Source of the DNA: Candidatus Peribacteraceae bacterium
Lineage (GTDB): Bacteria; Patescibacteriota; Gracilibacteria; Peribacterales; Peribacteraceae
Reading direction: 5' to 3'
Assembly (NCBI GenBank): GCA_028703445.1
Contig: JAQVMW010000006.1
Span: 1 to 64,000 of the forward strand
Length of the DNA: 64,000 nt
Below, in pieces: positions 1 to 9,104 of this stretch (its first letter is position 1; each line of letters begins with the position of its first letter). A program made the position numbers and the translations under genes. The notes under the pieces were generated by a model, which was not told where the DNA came from, did no database searches, and saw only the letters and a list, made by a program, of their open reading frames with translations.

Positions 1-2146
1 GGGCGTATGGATCGGCTCCCACCTGCACCGTGGCTGCGACGGTACTGCTGGCGGTTGAAATGACGGAAACGGTGTTGCTGACGTAATTAATCACATACGC
101 CTTCGTGCCGTCGGGGGTGATGGCGATGGCGTATGGGGCGGTTCCCACCTGCACCGTGGCTGCGACGGTACTGCTGGCGGTTGAAATGACGGAAACGGTG
201 TTGCTGCCTTGATTCGTTACGTATGCCTTCGTGCCGTCGGGGGTGATGGTGATGGAGGTTGGTCCGTCACCAACCGCTATTGAAGTACTAATAGTATTGG
301 TCGCAGTGGAAATGACTGAGACAGAATCATCGCCATAATTCACCACGTACGCTTTCGTGCCGTCGGGAGTAACGGCAATCATTTTCGGATCACGCCCAAC
401 CGCAATGCACGCGAGCGGCGCGATGCACTGGCAATGACTGCACGTCTTGCCACTGGCGCACAAAAGCCCGGGCTCGCCACACTGCTCGACGGGATCGGCC
501 GTGCCGTTGCCACACATCGGTTGATCCAGACACGCACAATGCAGAAAATCGCATGCCCAACCGAAGGGACACGGAACACCCACTTCGCACTCTTCGCCTG
601 TCTCCGCGATGCCGTTGCCACAGACCGTCTGTGATACGGACGATGAAGAAGAAGTGACGACAATGGAGGACGACGAAGATCCAGCGACAGACACGCACTG
701 GCAGCTCTGGCAGGTCTTGCCGGATGTGCAGGAAGCCAACCCGGGCTCGCCGCACTGCTCGCCCGCTTCGGCGGTGCCGTTGCCGCAGACGGCTGGCAGC
801 GATGAAGAGGAATGGGAACTGGAGGAGGAAGAAACCACATTCCCTCCGCTGCACTGACAAGCCACAGTGCAGGCAGCGCTGTTGGCGCACTGATTGAGAG
901 AGACGGAAATCTTGTCGGCAAAATTGCCAGTTAATCCTCCGATTGCTCCGTGCGTCACGACGAAATCCTTCGCGCCGCTGTTGTCCAGATCCGCGACCGC
1001 GAGGCCGTAGCCCAGATCATTCTGGAAATTGATCGTCAGGATTGACTGGTGTGCGAAACTGCCATCTCCGAGTCCCTTGTAAACGTAGAGGGTTGGATAC
1101 CCGAACGCGCCTCTCGTGGAAGCACCCACGAGATCCAGAATACCGTCTCCATCGATGTCCACCAGCCGTTGGGCTGCCGTGATGTCATGGGGACCGCTCA
1201 TGTTGATGACTTCGGTGAACGTGCGGCCCGGATTGGAGAGGACTGCCTCGAATCCCTGCCCGTTGTACTTCAAAAAGAGGTCATCGTCACCGTCACGATC
1301 CACGTCCGCAACCTCCATGTTATGCAGATATGCACTCCAGCTGATTTTGAAGTCGACGGGGGTACTGAAGCCCCCCTGCCCATCGCCGAAGAGGTAGTGC
1401 ACCATCGTCGTCTCCGAAACGGTCCAATCGCACGCCACATCGGGGTTCCCATCCGCATCGAAATCGGCAATGACAACAGTGGAGTGGCCGCAATCCATCG
1501 ATACCGCGGTGGACTGCTGGAATGTAAGCCCAGCACCCCCCAAATAGACGGTCACCGCTCCATTGCCGGTTGTCACGACATCAGGATCACCGTCGCGATT
1601 GAGATCGCCCACGGAGAACATTACATGAGAGGGAATTCCGGCCGATACGGCCACCTGGAATGTTCCATCCCCCTTTCCCCTCAATAGGAAAACATATGGG
1701 TTTGTTTGGCACAGAACGTATACATCAGGAATACTGTCCACATCGAAGTCGGCAATATGCGCCCTGCTGCACCGCATATTCAGTGCAGTCGTGATGGGGG
1801 AGAGGAAAGTGCCGTCGCCCTTCCCGAGGAAGACGGAAAGTGATCCGTTTCCGTTTGGAAAAGGCACTGAACCCCAATCCGTCGTCACGAGGTCCAGTAT
1901 CCCGTCGCGATTCATGTCTACCGCCTTGACCGCAATGGGCTGTACGCCCACGGCGTACTGCCGGGGAGCAATGTCGCACTGCTCCCCGGCATCGACGGTA
2001 CTGTTGCCGCACTGGCCGGGCACCTGCGCCCTCCACTGGCGATACGTCGGCACGGCAGCGATTGCCACGAGTACTCCCGCCACCATCACCCATCGGAGCT
2101 TGATAAAACCCATCCGGGGCAGCCGCAAGTGAGAAAAAAATCTCAT
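1..2146 (-). CDS. FG-GAP/YVTN beta-propeller surface protein (C-terminus outside window)
   Basis: At least 715 codons are open from the ATG at 2146 to the window edge. The N-terminus is basic, then one hydrophobic segment (about residues 15-32), so a signal peptide or anchor. Next come FG-GAP/VCBS-type repeats with calcium-binding-like DxNxDG or DxDxDG loops (VDMNRDGILDLV, VGDLNRDGDPDVV, ADFDADGNPDVA, VDIDGDGILDLV). A Ser-rich linker follows, then three Cys-rich modules of the form CGNGxxExGExCExG with a CxC end. The visible end is YVTN-type repeats (TPDGTKAYVTN, SNTVSVIST), which are nearly identical at the DNA level. This is probably a long secreted adhesin-like protein; its ligand is unknown. 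The start lies 3 nt after the stop of the upstream Cys-rich gene, so the two likely form an operon. Confidence 0.88.
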   Translation of the reverse strand, partial: MRFFSHLRLPRMGFIKLRWVMVAGVLVAIAAVPTYRQWRAQVPGQCGNSTVDAGEQCDIAPRQYAVGVQPIAVKAVDMNRDGILDLVTTDWGSVPFPNGNGSLSVFLGKGDGTFLSPITTALNMRCSRAHIADFDVDSIPDVYVLCQTNPYVFLLRGKGDGTFQVAVSAGIPSHVMFSVGDLNRDGDPDVVTTGNGAVTVYLGGAGLTFQQSTAVSMDCGHSTVVIADFDADGNPDVACDWTVSETTMVHYLFGDGQGGFSTPVDFKISWSAYLHNMEVADVDRDGDDDLFLKYNGQGFEAVLSNPGRTFTEVINMSGPHDITAAQRLVDIDGDGILDLVGASTRGAFGYPTLYVYKGLGDGSFAHQSILTINFQNDLGYGLAVADLDNSGAKDFVVTHGAIGGLTGNFADKISVSLNQCANSAACTVACQCSGGNVVSSSSSSHSSSSLPAVCGNGTAEAGEQCGEPGLASCTSGKTCQSCQCVSVAGSSSSSIVVTSSSSSVSQTVCGNGIAETGEECEVGVPCPFGWACDFLHCACLDQPMCGNGTADPVEQCGEPGLLCASGKTCSHCQCIAPLACIAVGRDPKMIAVTPDGTKAYVVNYGDDSVSVISTATNTISTSIAVGDGPTSITITPDGTKAYVTNQGSNTVSVISTASSTVAATVQVGTAPYAIAITPDGTKAYVINYVSNTVSVISTASSTVAATVQVGADPYA

Positions 2147-2149
2147 GCG

Positions 2150-2614
2150 TTATGAAGCAGGGAACTCACAGACACACTTTTTACTATTGCAGATTTGCCC
2201 GCTGGGACAGCACATCCCCACCTCACATGTCTCGCCGAAATCAAGCTTCCAGTTACCGCAGCCGGACTTGCAATCCCTCGGACAATTACACAGATTTTCA
2301 TCGTTCTCGCATGTCCCGTCTCCACACGTTTCATTCCATCCGACCACACATGTCCCTATGTCTAGGCTGTTGGTAAGCATGCACGAGCCATCAACAAAAT
2401 GTATCTTCGATTTGATTCCTGCGTTCGGATTGCAGCAGGCAGTGGGGCAGTACTGTGCAAATCTGCAAACACTCTGTCCATCTTCCGCGCAATTGGGCGG
2501 TGTGACCTGTGCCCTCCAGAGATTTCCGGTGTTTTTCCACGCGATCGTCCCCAGGGCGCTCAATGCAATAATCCCGATCCCCAATGCCACCGATGTGAGT
2601 CGTGGAAACTGCAT
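2150..2614 (-). CDS. Cys-rich membrane-anchored or secreted protein
   Basis: The start is placed at the ATG at 2614 (MQFPRLTSVALG), giving 154 residues, because a hydrophobic signal or anchor segment then sits at the N-terminus; an ATG at 2749 would add a basic, unconserved-looking leader. After the membrane segment the chain is very rich in Cys, with pairs and CxC patterns (CPTACC, ETCGDGTCENDENLCNC, GMCCPSGQIC). These resemble the Cys modules of the next gene. Both proteins also share a WRAQV motif just after the membrane segment. Function is unknown; an extracytoplasmic, disulfide-rich partner of the downstream protein is inferred from similarity and spacing. Confidence 0.7.
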   Translation of the reverse strand: MQFPRLTSVALGIGIIALSALGTIAWKNTGNLWRAQVTPPNCAEDGQSVCRFAQYCPTACCNPNAGIKSKIHFVDGSCMLTNSLDIGTCVVGWNETCGDGTCENDENLCNCPRDCKSGCGNWKLDFGETCEVGMCCPSGQICNSKKCVCEFPAS

Positions 2615-2744
2615 ACGCTCAAGCTTTACGTGTAATTTACCACGCAATGCCGACTTCCGATCCCGTGGCTTCTTGCTAGGAATTGGAAATATTGGCTGAC
2701 ATCCAACGCAAGAATTTCCGTATTCAAAAAAACCGCACGAAGCG

Positions 2745-2890
2745 GTCACACGTAGATATCCATGGGCTTACGCCCGTGGTGCTTAGCACCCCGCATCCGC
2801 GGGGCGGGCTCTTTCAGAGCAATTCGAGCTGCGCTTGCCGGAAGCTCTCCATCCCCCGGCTTACGCAGGGGATGGTTCGGAGGAAATTAA
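2745..2890. repeat. String of short hairpins upstream of the surface-protein operon
   Basis: About 140 bp hold successive inverted repeats: CCATGGGC/GCCCGTGG, CCCCGC/GCGGGG, GCTCTTTCAGAGC, an AGCT...AGCT arm pair, and CCATCCCC/AGGGGATGG. No coding sense is evident. It could be a structured transcript end, or nested repeats of the type seen elsewhere in the window. Confidence 0.55.
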
Positions 2891-2904
2891 ACAAATGAAA
2901 TGAG

Positions 2905-3012
2905 CGTGCCGAAGCGCGGGTCTTGCGGGTCCCGCGCTGGAGGCATCTTCTACAAAGGGAAAAGGGAGCTCATGAGGGGAAAACCGCGAGGTTTTCCTCC
3001 TCATGCCTTATA
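2905..3012 (-). repeat. Dispersed repeat family 1, copy a
   Basis: Read on the minus strand, this copy has the three parts of the family: hairpin 1 with GGTTTTC, a linker ending in CTCCC TTTTCCC, then hairpin 2 with GCGCGGG/CCCGCGC arms and a trailing TTTCATTT. It lies directly downstream of the 5S gene and may serve as the rRNA terminator region. Other copies are near 4266, 17500, 22858, 55226, 62586 and 63955. Confidence 0.7.
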
Positions 3013-3023
3013 AAAAGCCCACT

Positions 3024-3140
3024 GTCCCGGCACCGACCTACTCTCGCAACCACAAGGGTTACTACCATCGGCGCTGGCGGGCTTAACTGCTGTGTTCGGG
3101 ATGGGAACAGGTGTGACCCCGCCGCTAAAGGCACCAGGAC
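3024..3140 (-). rRNA. rrf: 5S ribosomal RNA
   Basis: On the minus strand the sequence begins GTCCTGGTGCCTTTAGCGG and holds the conserved 5S segments CACACCTGTTCCCATCCCGA and CAGTTAAGCCCGCC. It ends with GGTCGGTGCCGGGAC, which pairs with the 5' end. The length is about 117 nt, normal for bacterial 5S. It lies about 165 nt downstream of the 23S 3' end, and a T-run follows it. Confidence 0.95.
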
Positions 3141-3205
3141 ACTGGGCTTTTATAATGAAAAGAACGGAATGATGCGCAGAGGTGGCACGTCAGAGTAATC
3201 TGACG

Positions 3206-3278
3206 TGCCGTGTGCGCACATCCTGCACGCTCCTGCCCTGCACCGTAAAGGGTACAGAGCCCGCAACACGTAAACAGT
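3206..3278 (-). other. 3' arm of the 23S processing stem
   Basis: Minus-strand segments TTACTGTTTACGTGTTGC and GGGCAGGAGCGTGCAGGATG are complementary to segments just upstream of the 23S 5' end (8866-8935). The long duplex would bracket the whole pre-23S transcript, as RNase III processing stems do. A further perfect hairpin (GGCACGTCAGA/TCTGACGTGCC) lies at 3183-3209, between 23S and 5S. Confidence 0.75.
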
Positions 3279-3422
3279 AACCGTCTACAAGATGTAAACG
3301 GAATGAAAAACGTTCAATTGCCCATTCGTGCCGCTCGGCTGAGTACATTGCTGTACGTACACCTGCGGTCGATCTAGCCGGTCGTCTTCCGGCGGGCTTG
3401 TGGGGAAACGAAATCTCAGGAG

Positions 3423-3472
<50 letters not shown>

Positions 3473-3587
3473 TCCTGCGGTGCCGCTGACGCGACAACAG
3501 GTTCACCAGAGGTTCGTCCACTCCGGTCCTCTCGTACTAGGAGCAGCTTCCTTCACGTTTCCATTTGATCACGGAGGATAGAGGCCA

Positions 3588-3632
<45 letters not shown>

Positions 3633-3645
3633 TGGCGAACAGCCA

Positions 3646-3704
<59 letters not shown>

Positions 3705-4265
3705 GCTCCGTCGCTGTGGGCGCTTGGGAGCGATCAGCCTGTTATCCCTAGAGTAACTTTTATCCGTTGAGCGACACCCCACCCACGTGGGAAGAGCGTG
3801 GTTAGACGCTCGGGTGCCGGATCACTATCGCCGACTTTCGTCTCTGCTCGGCCTGTAAGCCTCGCAGTCAGGCCCACGTGTGCGATTACACGACGACACC
3901 GATTTCCATCCGGTGCTAGTGGACCTTTGCGCGCCTCCGTTACGCTTTAGGAGGCAACCGCCCCAGTTAAACTACCCGGCAAGCACTGTCCCATTCGGAG
4001 TATATGCCGAAGGGTGAGCATCGTCAGAACGCAAGGGTGGTATCTCACTGTTCCCTCCACCGAAACCAAAGTCCCGGCTTCAAAGGGTCCCACCTATGCT
4101 GCGCAAGCAAACTAACAATGCAATGCCAGCTTATAGTAAAGCTTCATAGGGTCTTTTCGTCCTTCCGTGATCTACCTGGCATTTGCACCAGGATTGCAAT
4201 TTCACCGAGTCTCGCGTCGAGACAGTGCCCAGACCGTTGTACCATTCGTGCGGGTCGGAACTTCA

Positions 4266-4382
4266 CGGGTGCGTGAGAGACAAACCTACGGTTTTTCTCT
4301 CACGAGCTCTCTTTTCCCTAAAAGGTATCGCTCCAGACGGGCAAAGCCCGTCTTCGCGATGACTCTTTGAGAGATCATCGAA
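4266..4382 (+). repeat. Dispersed repeat family 1, copy b (inside the L1951 intron)
   Basis: Hairpin 1 is GTGAGAGACAAACC/GGTTTTTCTCTCAC, then the linker GAGCTCTCTTTTCCCTAAAA, then hairpin 2 GACGGGC-AAA-GCCCGTC followed by TTCGCGATGA. It lies between the catalytic core and the 3' splice site, where it can fold away from the ribozyme. It shows that the repeat can occupy a functional RNA. Confidence 0.8.
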
Positions 4383-4613
4383 CTTGTGATTTCCCCCGGT
4401 GGTGAACCGGGACCCCGATCGAAACCGGGGCGCACATACCGACTCTTTCGAGCCACGCTTGTTATGACTGCGCTGCGATTTTGCGCCTCCATGTCGCCAT
4501 GGAGATCGGACTATATCATCATCGATACAACCATTAACTTGTAACCGTTAACAGTTAACAGTCAATTGTTGCCAGTTGTTATCGAGCGTCGCGTGTAGTC
4601 TCTGAGGATCTTA

Positions 4614-4835
4614 TTACTCTAAAGTCTGATACAACCTTCCTCTTAAAACCTGAACATCAGAATCGAAATCGGTAAGGAAGGTATCAGTCTGCCTACGTTC
4701 CCAATTTTGTTCCCATCGACCTTGCAAATCTTGAGCTTCACGCCAGATCGGATGATCTAATGGCAACTGAAACCGTTTCTCCAAGATATCATCAAGTGCA
4801 AGCGAGGTTACTATCCAGTCAATGGGAGGAGACAT
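4614..4835 (-). CDS. Hypothetical ORF inside the L1951 intron
   Basis: This 73-codon ORF (MSPPIDWIVTSLALDDILEK...) lies between the Q and R core elements, the usual place for an intron ORF in the P6 loop. It has no LAGLIDADG, GIY-YIG or HNH signature that I can see. It is rich in Trp, Arg and acidic residues and reads like a real peptide. Related AT-rich repeats (GTTAACAGTTAACAGT and GTTAATAGTTAATAGT types) flank it on both sides, at 4540-4585 and 4893-4940. It could be a small unknown gene or a chance frame. Confidence 0.4.
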   Translation of the reverse strand: MSPPIDWIVTSLALDDILEKRFQLPLDHPIWREAQDLQGRWEQNWERRQTDTFLTDFDSDVQVLRGRLYQTLE

Positions 4836-5269
4836 AGCAATTGAGTAATAATTTCCTGCTGATTGTCCGCAGGAGACACATTGTCACGGACTCAACTATT
4901 GTTGTCAATTGTTAATAGTTAATAGTCAATTGTCAACTGTCGAGCGCGTAGTGCTCCATACTCGTCACGTCATTCGCGAACGACGTGACTCGGATATTCC
5001 AGCATATAGCGCCACGCAGTAGACGCTGCGCGTCACTGCATGGTCCCGCAGTGATCCGCCACCGTGCAGTCAACGAATGTTGTACTGCTGCGGAAGGATC
5101 TACTGCTGGGAACGTTTTTCACTAATTCTTGTACAACGCTGATATTAATACTTAGGAACTCTGAAAGATGTAAGTGATCTGTTTCCAAAACACGGCTGAT
5201 TCCTTAGTGCTGCGCCTTGCGGCGACATTCGGGCAAGCTTCTTATCGACCACCCGACAAGGAATTTCGC

Positions 5270-5549
5270 TTAGGCATGTTACGACCCCGCAGGGGCGGGG
5301 CGCCGCAATGTTTCCATTGCAGTCTGCATGTCGCCATGCAGCTCGGACTCTATCTTCCTCCTGATTCCAGAATTCAAATCAAGAGGTCCGACGTATAGTC
5401 TCTGAGGGTTCCACGGCATCGTCAGAAGACGAAACCGGGCCTTCCCTGCTGATTGTCCCCACCTCGTACCTTGCGGCATGGAGGATACACGGGATGTTCC
5501 AGCATATAGTCGGATTTTACTAAGGCAACGAACTGGATTGTTGCCAATC
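5270..5549 (-). mobile_element. Small group I intron at 23S position of about 1931
   Basis: The intron interrupts CCTAAGGT^AGCGAAATT. The 5' exon CTAAGGT pairs with the guide GCCTTAG, with a U.G pair at the splice site. Core elements P (5493-5510), Q (5445-5458), R (5391-5408) and S (GAAGATAGAGTCC, 5345-5357) are all present in only 280 nt, and there is no ORF. As read, the intron ends CCTA rather than in the near-universal terminal G, so the 3' boundary needs cDNA support. L1931 introns are known from Thermotoga and Chlamydiae. Confidence 0.88.
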
Positions 5550-5563
5550 ACCTTAGGACCGTT

Positions 5564-6368
5564 CAAATTGTTCCATCGATTTTTCGATGTCCTCGCATTC
5601 TTAGTGATGATGGGGAATGCGAATGCTCATGGTCGCCCATGAGGTCGGACTATATCTTCATCCCTTTCGGAATGTCTGACGTATAGTCTCTGAGGATTCT
5701 GATCAAATCGGTTCGTGGCTTGCATCTGTTCATCCCTTCCATCATCCGTGCGATAGTAACCAATCCTCGTTGGGTGAGATGTATTCCTCCGTCGATCCAT
5801 TCGACGCACTGCGCGAATTTCTCGAAGTCTCTTTGCTTGGAAGAATGCATCGGATGACTGTGGAAAAACGGAATGATGATTTTCTTTAAATCTTCTCTCC
5901 GTCTCACCACATATCGGTAGAGATGCTCTCGATGGTTATCGTATCTCCTGTTCACGATCACTTGTCCAACTCCGAAGAACCGATGCAATTCATTCAAACA
6001 ATGCACGCTCTTCTCTGCCTTGAGTAACCGAAAATTCATGGGCTACTTGATAGCCGGATCGATATCCACGACGGTTCATGCGGTGCGGCTGGCGGATGAA
6101 GCTAATGGAGAAGCATCCTTCACCATCAACGAATCCGATAACCCACCCGATTTTGATCAGTCTTTCCTGCTGATTGTCTGCACTGAGCGGATTTTCACCT
6201 GTCATAGGGGTACGATTGTACACCTCATGGCAAGTACCGTCAGATACTCAGAGTTTCCAGCATACAGTCCCACGTAGTAGACGCGATGCGTCACTACATG
6301 GCCACGTAGTGGCCCGAATGGCCTATTACTGTGGAGATTTATTAACGTAACTACAACTGGTCCGTTCT
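5564..6368 (-). mobile_element. Group I intron with LAGLIDADG ORF at 23S position of about 1917
   Basis: The intron interrupts CGTAACTAT^AACGGTCC in helix 69. A guide sequence TTGTAGTTACG pairs with the 5' exon, and the last intron base is G. P (6252-6268), Q (6164-6178), R (CTCAGAGACTATACG, 5679-5695) and S (GATATAGTCCGA, 5645-5658) are recognisable. It is 805 nt long. The homing-endonuclease frame starts after P and runs through R into S. L1917 is also an intron site in Coxiella burnetii. Confidence 0.92.
5650..6223 (-). pseudogene. Single-motif LAGLIDADG homing endonuclease, frameshifted
   Basis: The first frame (6223 down to about 6018) encodes the LAGLIDADG helix as IGWVIGFVDGEGCFSISF, followed by YQVAHEFSVTQ. 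It then runs into a stop at 5990. The rest of the family (AEKSVHCLNELHRFFGVGQV, then IIIPFFHSHPM..KQRDFEKFAQCVEWI..HLTQRG) continues in the next frame from about 6018 to 5650. Removing one G of the GG at 6017-6019 restores one protein of about 190 residues. The last codons overlap the intron's R and S elements, and the TAG stop lies inside S. It may be a decayed enzyme, a sequencing error or a programmed shift. Confidence 0.85.
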
Positions 6369-6881
6369 ATAGTTACGGCCGCCGTTCATCAGGGCTTAGT
6401 TTGAAGGCATACACCCTCTCACGTGACCTTCTGACACTGGGCAGGCATCAGCCCCTATACATTGCCTTACGGCTTCGCAGGGACCTGTGTTTTTGATAAA
6501 CAGTCGCCTGGGCTCTTTCGCTGCGGCCCATCTTCGTTAAGAAGAAGGGCAGTCCTTATCCCGAAGTTACGGACGCTTCATTGCCGAGTTCCTTAACGCG
6601 AGTTCTCTCGTTCGCCTTGGTCTACTCGACCACCCCACCGGAGTCGGTTTGCGGTACGGTCTCCTGAGACTCTCGGAGCGACGGTTTTCTTGGAAGTGGA
6701 ACGTTTCAGACTCGCCCCGCTTGCGCGGAGTAATCGGGATCGGCACTCAGCTCACCCGGGGGATTTCCCTCCCGGGATCAACGCTTCATGCCTTCCACGT
6801 CGAGTCAATAAGACGCTCTGGACGTCCCTCTCCGTCACACCGCTCCTAGGTCGACAGTATCCTTTTTATCAGGCGTATTCT

Positions 6882-6993
6882 CCACCATTCTAGACTCTTG
6901 GAAGTCATGAGTCGTGAGTTTTGGGTCATGAGTAACACAAATCATAACTCACGACTCAAAACTCATCACTCTTCAAAATCCAGAATGGTGGAG
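6882..6993 (-). repeat. Expansion segment of 23S (about helix 58) built from direct-repeat words
   Basis: Outer arms TTCTCCACCATTCT and AGAATGGTGGAGAA enclose inner arms made of iterated words such as ACTCACGACTC and GAGTTTTGAGTCGTGAG. The whole would fold as one long hairpin replacing a short rRNA stem tip. The word ACTCACGACTC also occurs inside the FemAB gene near 16690-16720. Confidence 0.75.
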
Positions 6994-7372
6994 AACAGAG
7001 GTCGGACAAACGTTCAACTGCCGCCCTTGAACGATCCTCAGGAGGTGCAGGAATGTTGACCTGCTCTCCATCGGCTACGCCTTTCGGCCTCGCCTTAGGA
7101 CCGACTAACCCCACGCCGATTGCCGTTGCGTGGGAAACCTTGGGGATTCGGCGGGCAGGGTTTTCACCTGCCTAGTAGTTACTCATGCCAACATTCTCGC
7201 TTCCGTCCGCTCCACAATACCTCGCAGTACTGCTTCACTGCTGGACGGAACGCTCCTCTACTGCGCACAGTTCTAAGAAAGAACTGCGCACTCATTGCTT
7301 CGGTTGATCGCTTCGCCCCGATAATCTTCGGCGCGCAGATACATAGACCAGTGAGCTGTTACGCTTTCTTTA

Positions 7373-7407
<35 letters not shown>

Positions 7408-7919
7408 TTATGCACCTGTACTTCCTTTACCACTGAGCGATCGATTAGGGACCTTAGCAAGTGATCTGGGCTCTTTCCCTTTCGACGATGGCGCTTTGCC
7501 GTCACCGTCTCACTCCCGTCACCTAAAGGCGGGTATTCGGAGTTTGTCAGGATTTGGTAGGTCCAAAAAGACCCCCGCACCCAAACAGTCGCTCTACCCC
7601 CCGCCGTGCGTGACGAGGCTGCCCCTAAAGGCATTTCGAGGAGAACCAGCTATCTCCGGGTTCGATGAGTTTTTCGCTCCTAACCACAGGTCATCCCAAC
7701 TTCTTGCGACAAGTTATGGTTCGGGCCTCCAGACGCCTTTCGGCGCCCTTCACCCTGCCCATGGTTAGCTCACCCGGTTTCGGGTCTTGTGCCAGCGACT
7801 AAACGCCCTATTCAGACTCGCTTTCGCTCCGGCTCCGGCTATGGACTGCCTTAGCCTTGCCACTGACAACAAACTCGTTGGCTCATTATGCAAAAGGCAC
7901 ACCGTCACGGATGCCACAC

Positions 7920-8165
7920 TCAAGGCTTGCGACTTCTTCCTCGTCTTCTTTCAAGAAGATGCTGTTCATCCCCTCGTAGTCGACGCATTAACGCTTGGAC
8001 ATGCAAAGGTAATGCAGAAAGCGGAATCTCGGATTTATGACCGAGACATGCCATTCTGCTTCTTTGCTCAGCCCGAGGACTGAGGCCGCCGTTGTTCAGA
8101 GGAGAAACTATTTGTAGATACCAATCGCTAGTATCCTCTGCTGTCCATTTGTCTAATGCAGGCAT
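7920..8165 (-). CDS. Possible 81-residue protein encoded in the 23S helix-25 insertion
   Basis: The frame starts at an ATG preceded by GGAAGGATGAATGC, a credible ribosome-binding site. It encodes a Leu/Arg-rich peptide with a strongly basic C-terminus (EQHLLERRRGRSRKP). Its stop falls in the right arm of the insertion stem. Intervening sequences in helix 25 of other bacteria often encode a four-helix-bundle protein; I do not see a clear match to that family here, although a free-standing member occurs at 27720. It may bind RNA, or be a chance ORF. Confidence 0.45.
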   Translation of the reverse strand: MPALDKWTAEDTSDWYLQIVSPLNNGGLSPRAEQRSRMACLGHKSEIPLSALPLHVQALMRRLRGDEQHLLERRRGRSRKP

Positions 8166-8196
8166 GCATTCATCCTTCCATAAAACAAAAAATATT
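7931..8196 (-). other. Intervening sequence in 23S helix 25
   Basis: The rRNA sequence matches E. coli up to the helix at about position 540-550 and resumes with GTGCCTTTTGCATAATG. Between them, arms GGGTGTCACACTGAAGGCTT and AAGCCTTGAGTGTGGCATCC pair and enclose about 270 extra nt. No group I core is seen, so this is an IVS-type insertion that is probably retained or cut out without ligation. It carries the 7920-8165 ORF. Confidence 0.75.
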
Positions 8197-8865
8197 CCAA
8201 GCCTTCAGTGTGACACCCGCTCCGATTCCTTGAACGCATCACATTTCAGAGACTATTTCATCCCCCTTCCGGGGTGCTTTTCACCGTTCCCTCACGGTAC
8301 TATCCGCTATTGAACTCTGTACCTGTTTAGCCTTGGATGGTGGTCCACCCGGATTCGGGCCGGATTTCACGTGTCCGACCTTACTCAGGAATCCTCACCC
8401 GTCTCTTGTCATTTCGACTACGGGGCTCTCACCCGCTATGGCCGCCCGTTCCAGGGACGTTCGTCTATGACAATTGAATCGGTACAAGAGGTCCTACAAC
8501 CCCCCGTGCAAGCACGAGGTTTAGGCTGTTCCCCTTTCGCTCGCCACTACTCGGAGAATCTCGATTTGATTTCTTTTCCCCTGTTACTGAGATGTTTCAG
8601 TTCACAGGGTGACCTCCCCTCACCATTTTTCCCGACATCAGTAACCACGAGTGACACAGGTGCCATTGGTTACCAAGATCACGAAAAATGGTGAGGGGTC
8701 ATGGAATATGACTTCCATGGGGTTTCCCCATTCGGAAATCCCCGGCTACAAGCGCCTGCCTAGCGGCTTGCCGAGGCTTATCGCAGCTGGCTACGTCCTT
8801 CTTCGGAGTACAGAGTCGAGGCATCCATGTGATGCGATGAGTAACGTTTTTCAAATTTACTGTTC

Positions 8866-8935
8866 ACGTGTCGCAGGACCCCAACACCAGTCTGATGCGG
8901 GGCAAGGAGCGGGCAGGATGTGCCCGCACGCCACG
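8866..8935 (-). other. 5' arm of the 23S processing stem
   Basis: Minus-strand GCGACACGTGAACAGTAA and GCACATCCTGCCCGCTCCTTGCCC are complementary to segments downstream of the 23S 3' end (3206-3278). The pairing is long and near-perfect, which supports both 23S ends and shows that the mature RNA is cut from a longer precursor. Confidence 0.72.
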
Positions 8936-9104
8936 TCGGTCAAGACCGACCGTGGCACATTCACACGCCGTAGCCCCGCATTCGCGGGACGAAGGCATGC
9001 TGCGCACGTATATACGAATTCATTCATGTTCTCTTCACTGCCGGTGATGCGAAGGAACATGATGTGACAAGCTCCCGCCATACTCCATTCTGTCTCCAGA
9101 GGAA

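Larger units (their letters stand above)
4264..5249 (-). mobile_element. Group I intron at 23S position of about 1951
   Basis: The intron interrupts TTGTCGGGT^AAGTTCCGACC. The 5' exon ends in T and can pair with an internal guide (GCCCGA) inside the intron; the intron's last base is G, as expected. Core elements on the minus strand are P (4993-5008), Q (AATCAGCAGG, 4854-4868), R (CTCAGAGACTA, 4593-4608) and S (GATATAGTCCGA, 4506-4520). It is 986 nt long, carries a 73-codon ORF between Q and R, and contains a family-1 repeat between S and the 3' splice site. Site L1951 is also used by a Coxiella burnetii intron. Confidence 0.92.

Noticed and set aside
379-1687. Several overlapping frames on both strands opposite the surface-protein gene
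   Set aside because: They are antisense or off-frame readings of FG-GAP, Cys-rich and YVTN repeats; only the continuous minus-strand frame gives family motifs.
2650-2749. Longer start for the Cys-rich protein (ATG at 2749)
   Set aside because: It would bury the signal/anchor segment 60 residues in, and the extra sequence overlaps repeat DNA.
2745-3012. CRISPR array
   Set aside because: The repeats are single hairpins of differing sequence, without regular spacing or unique spacers.
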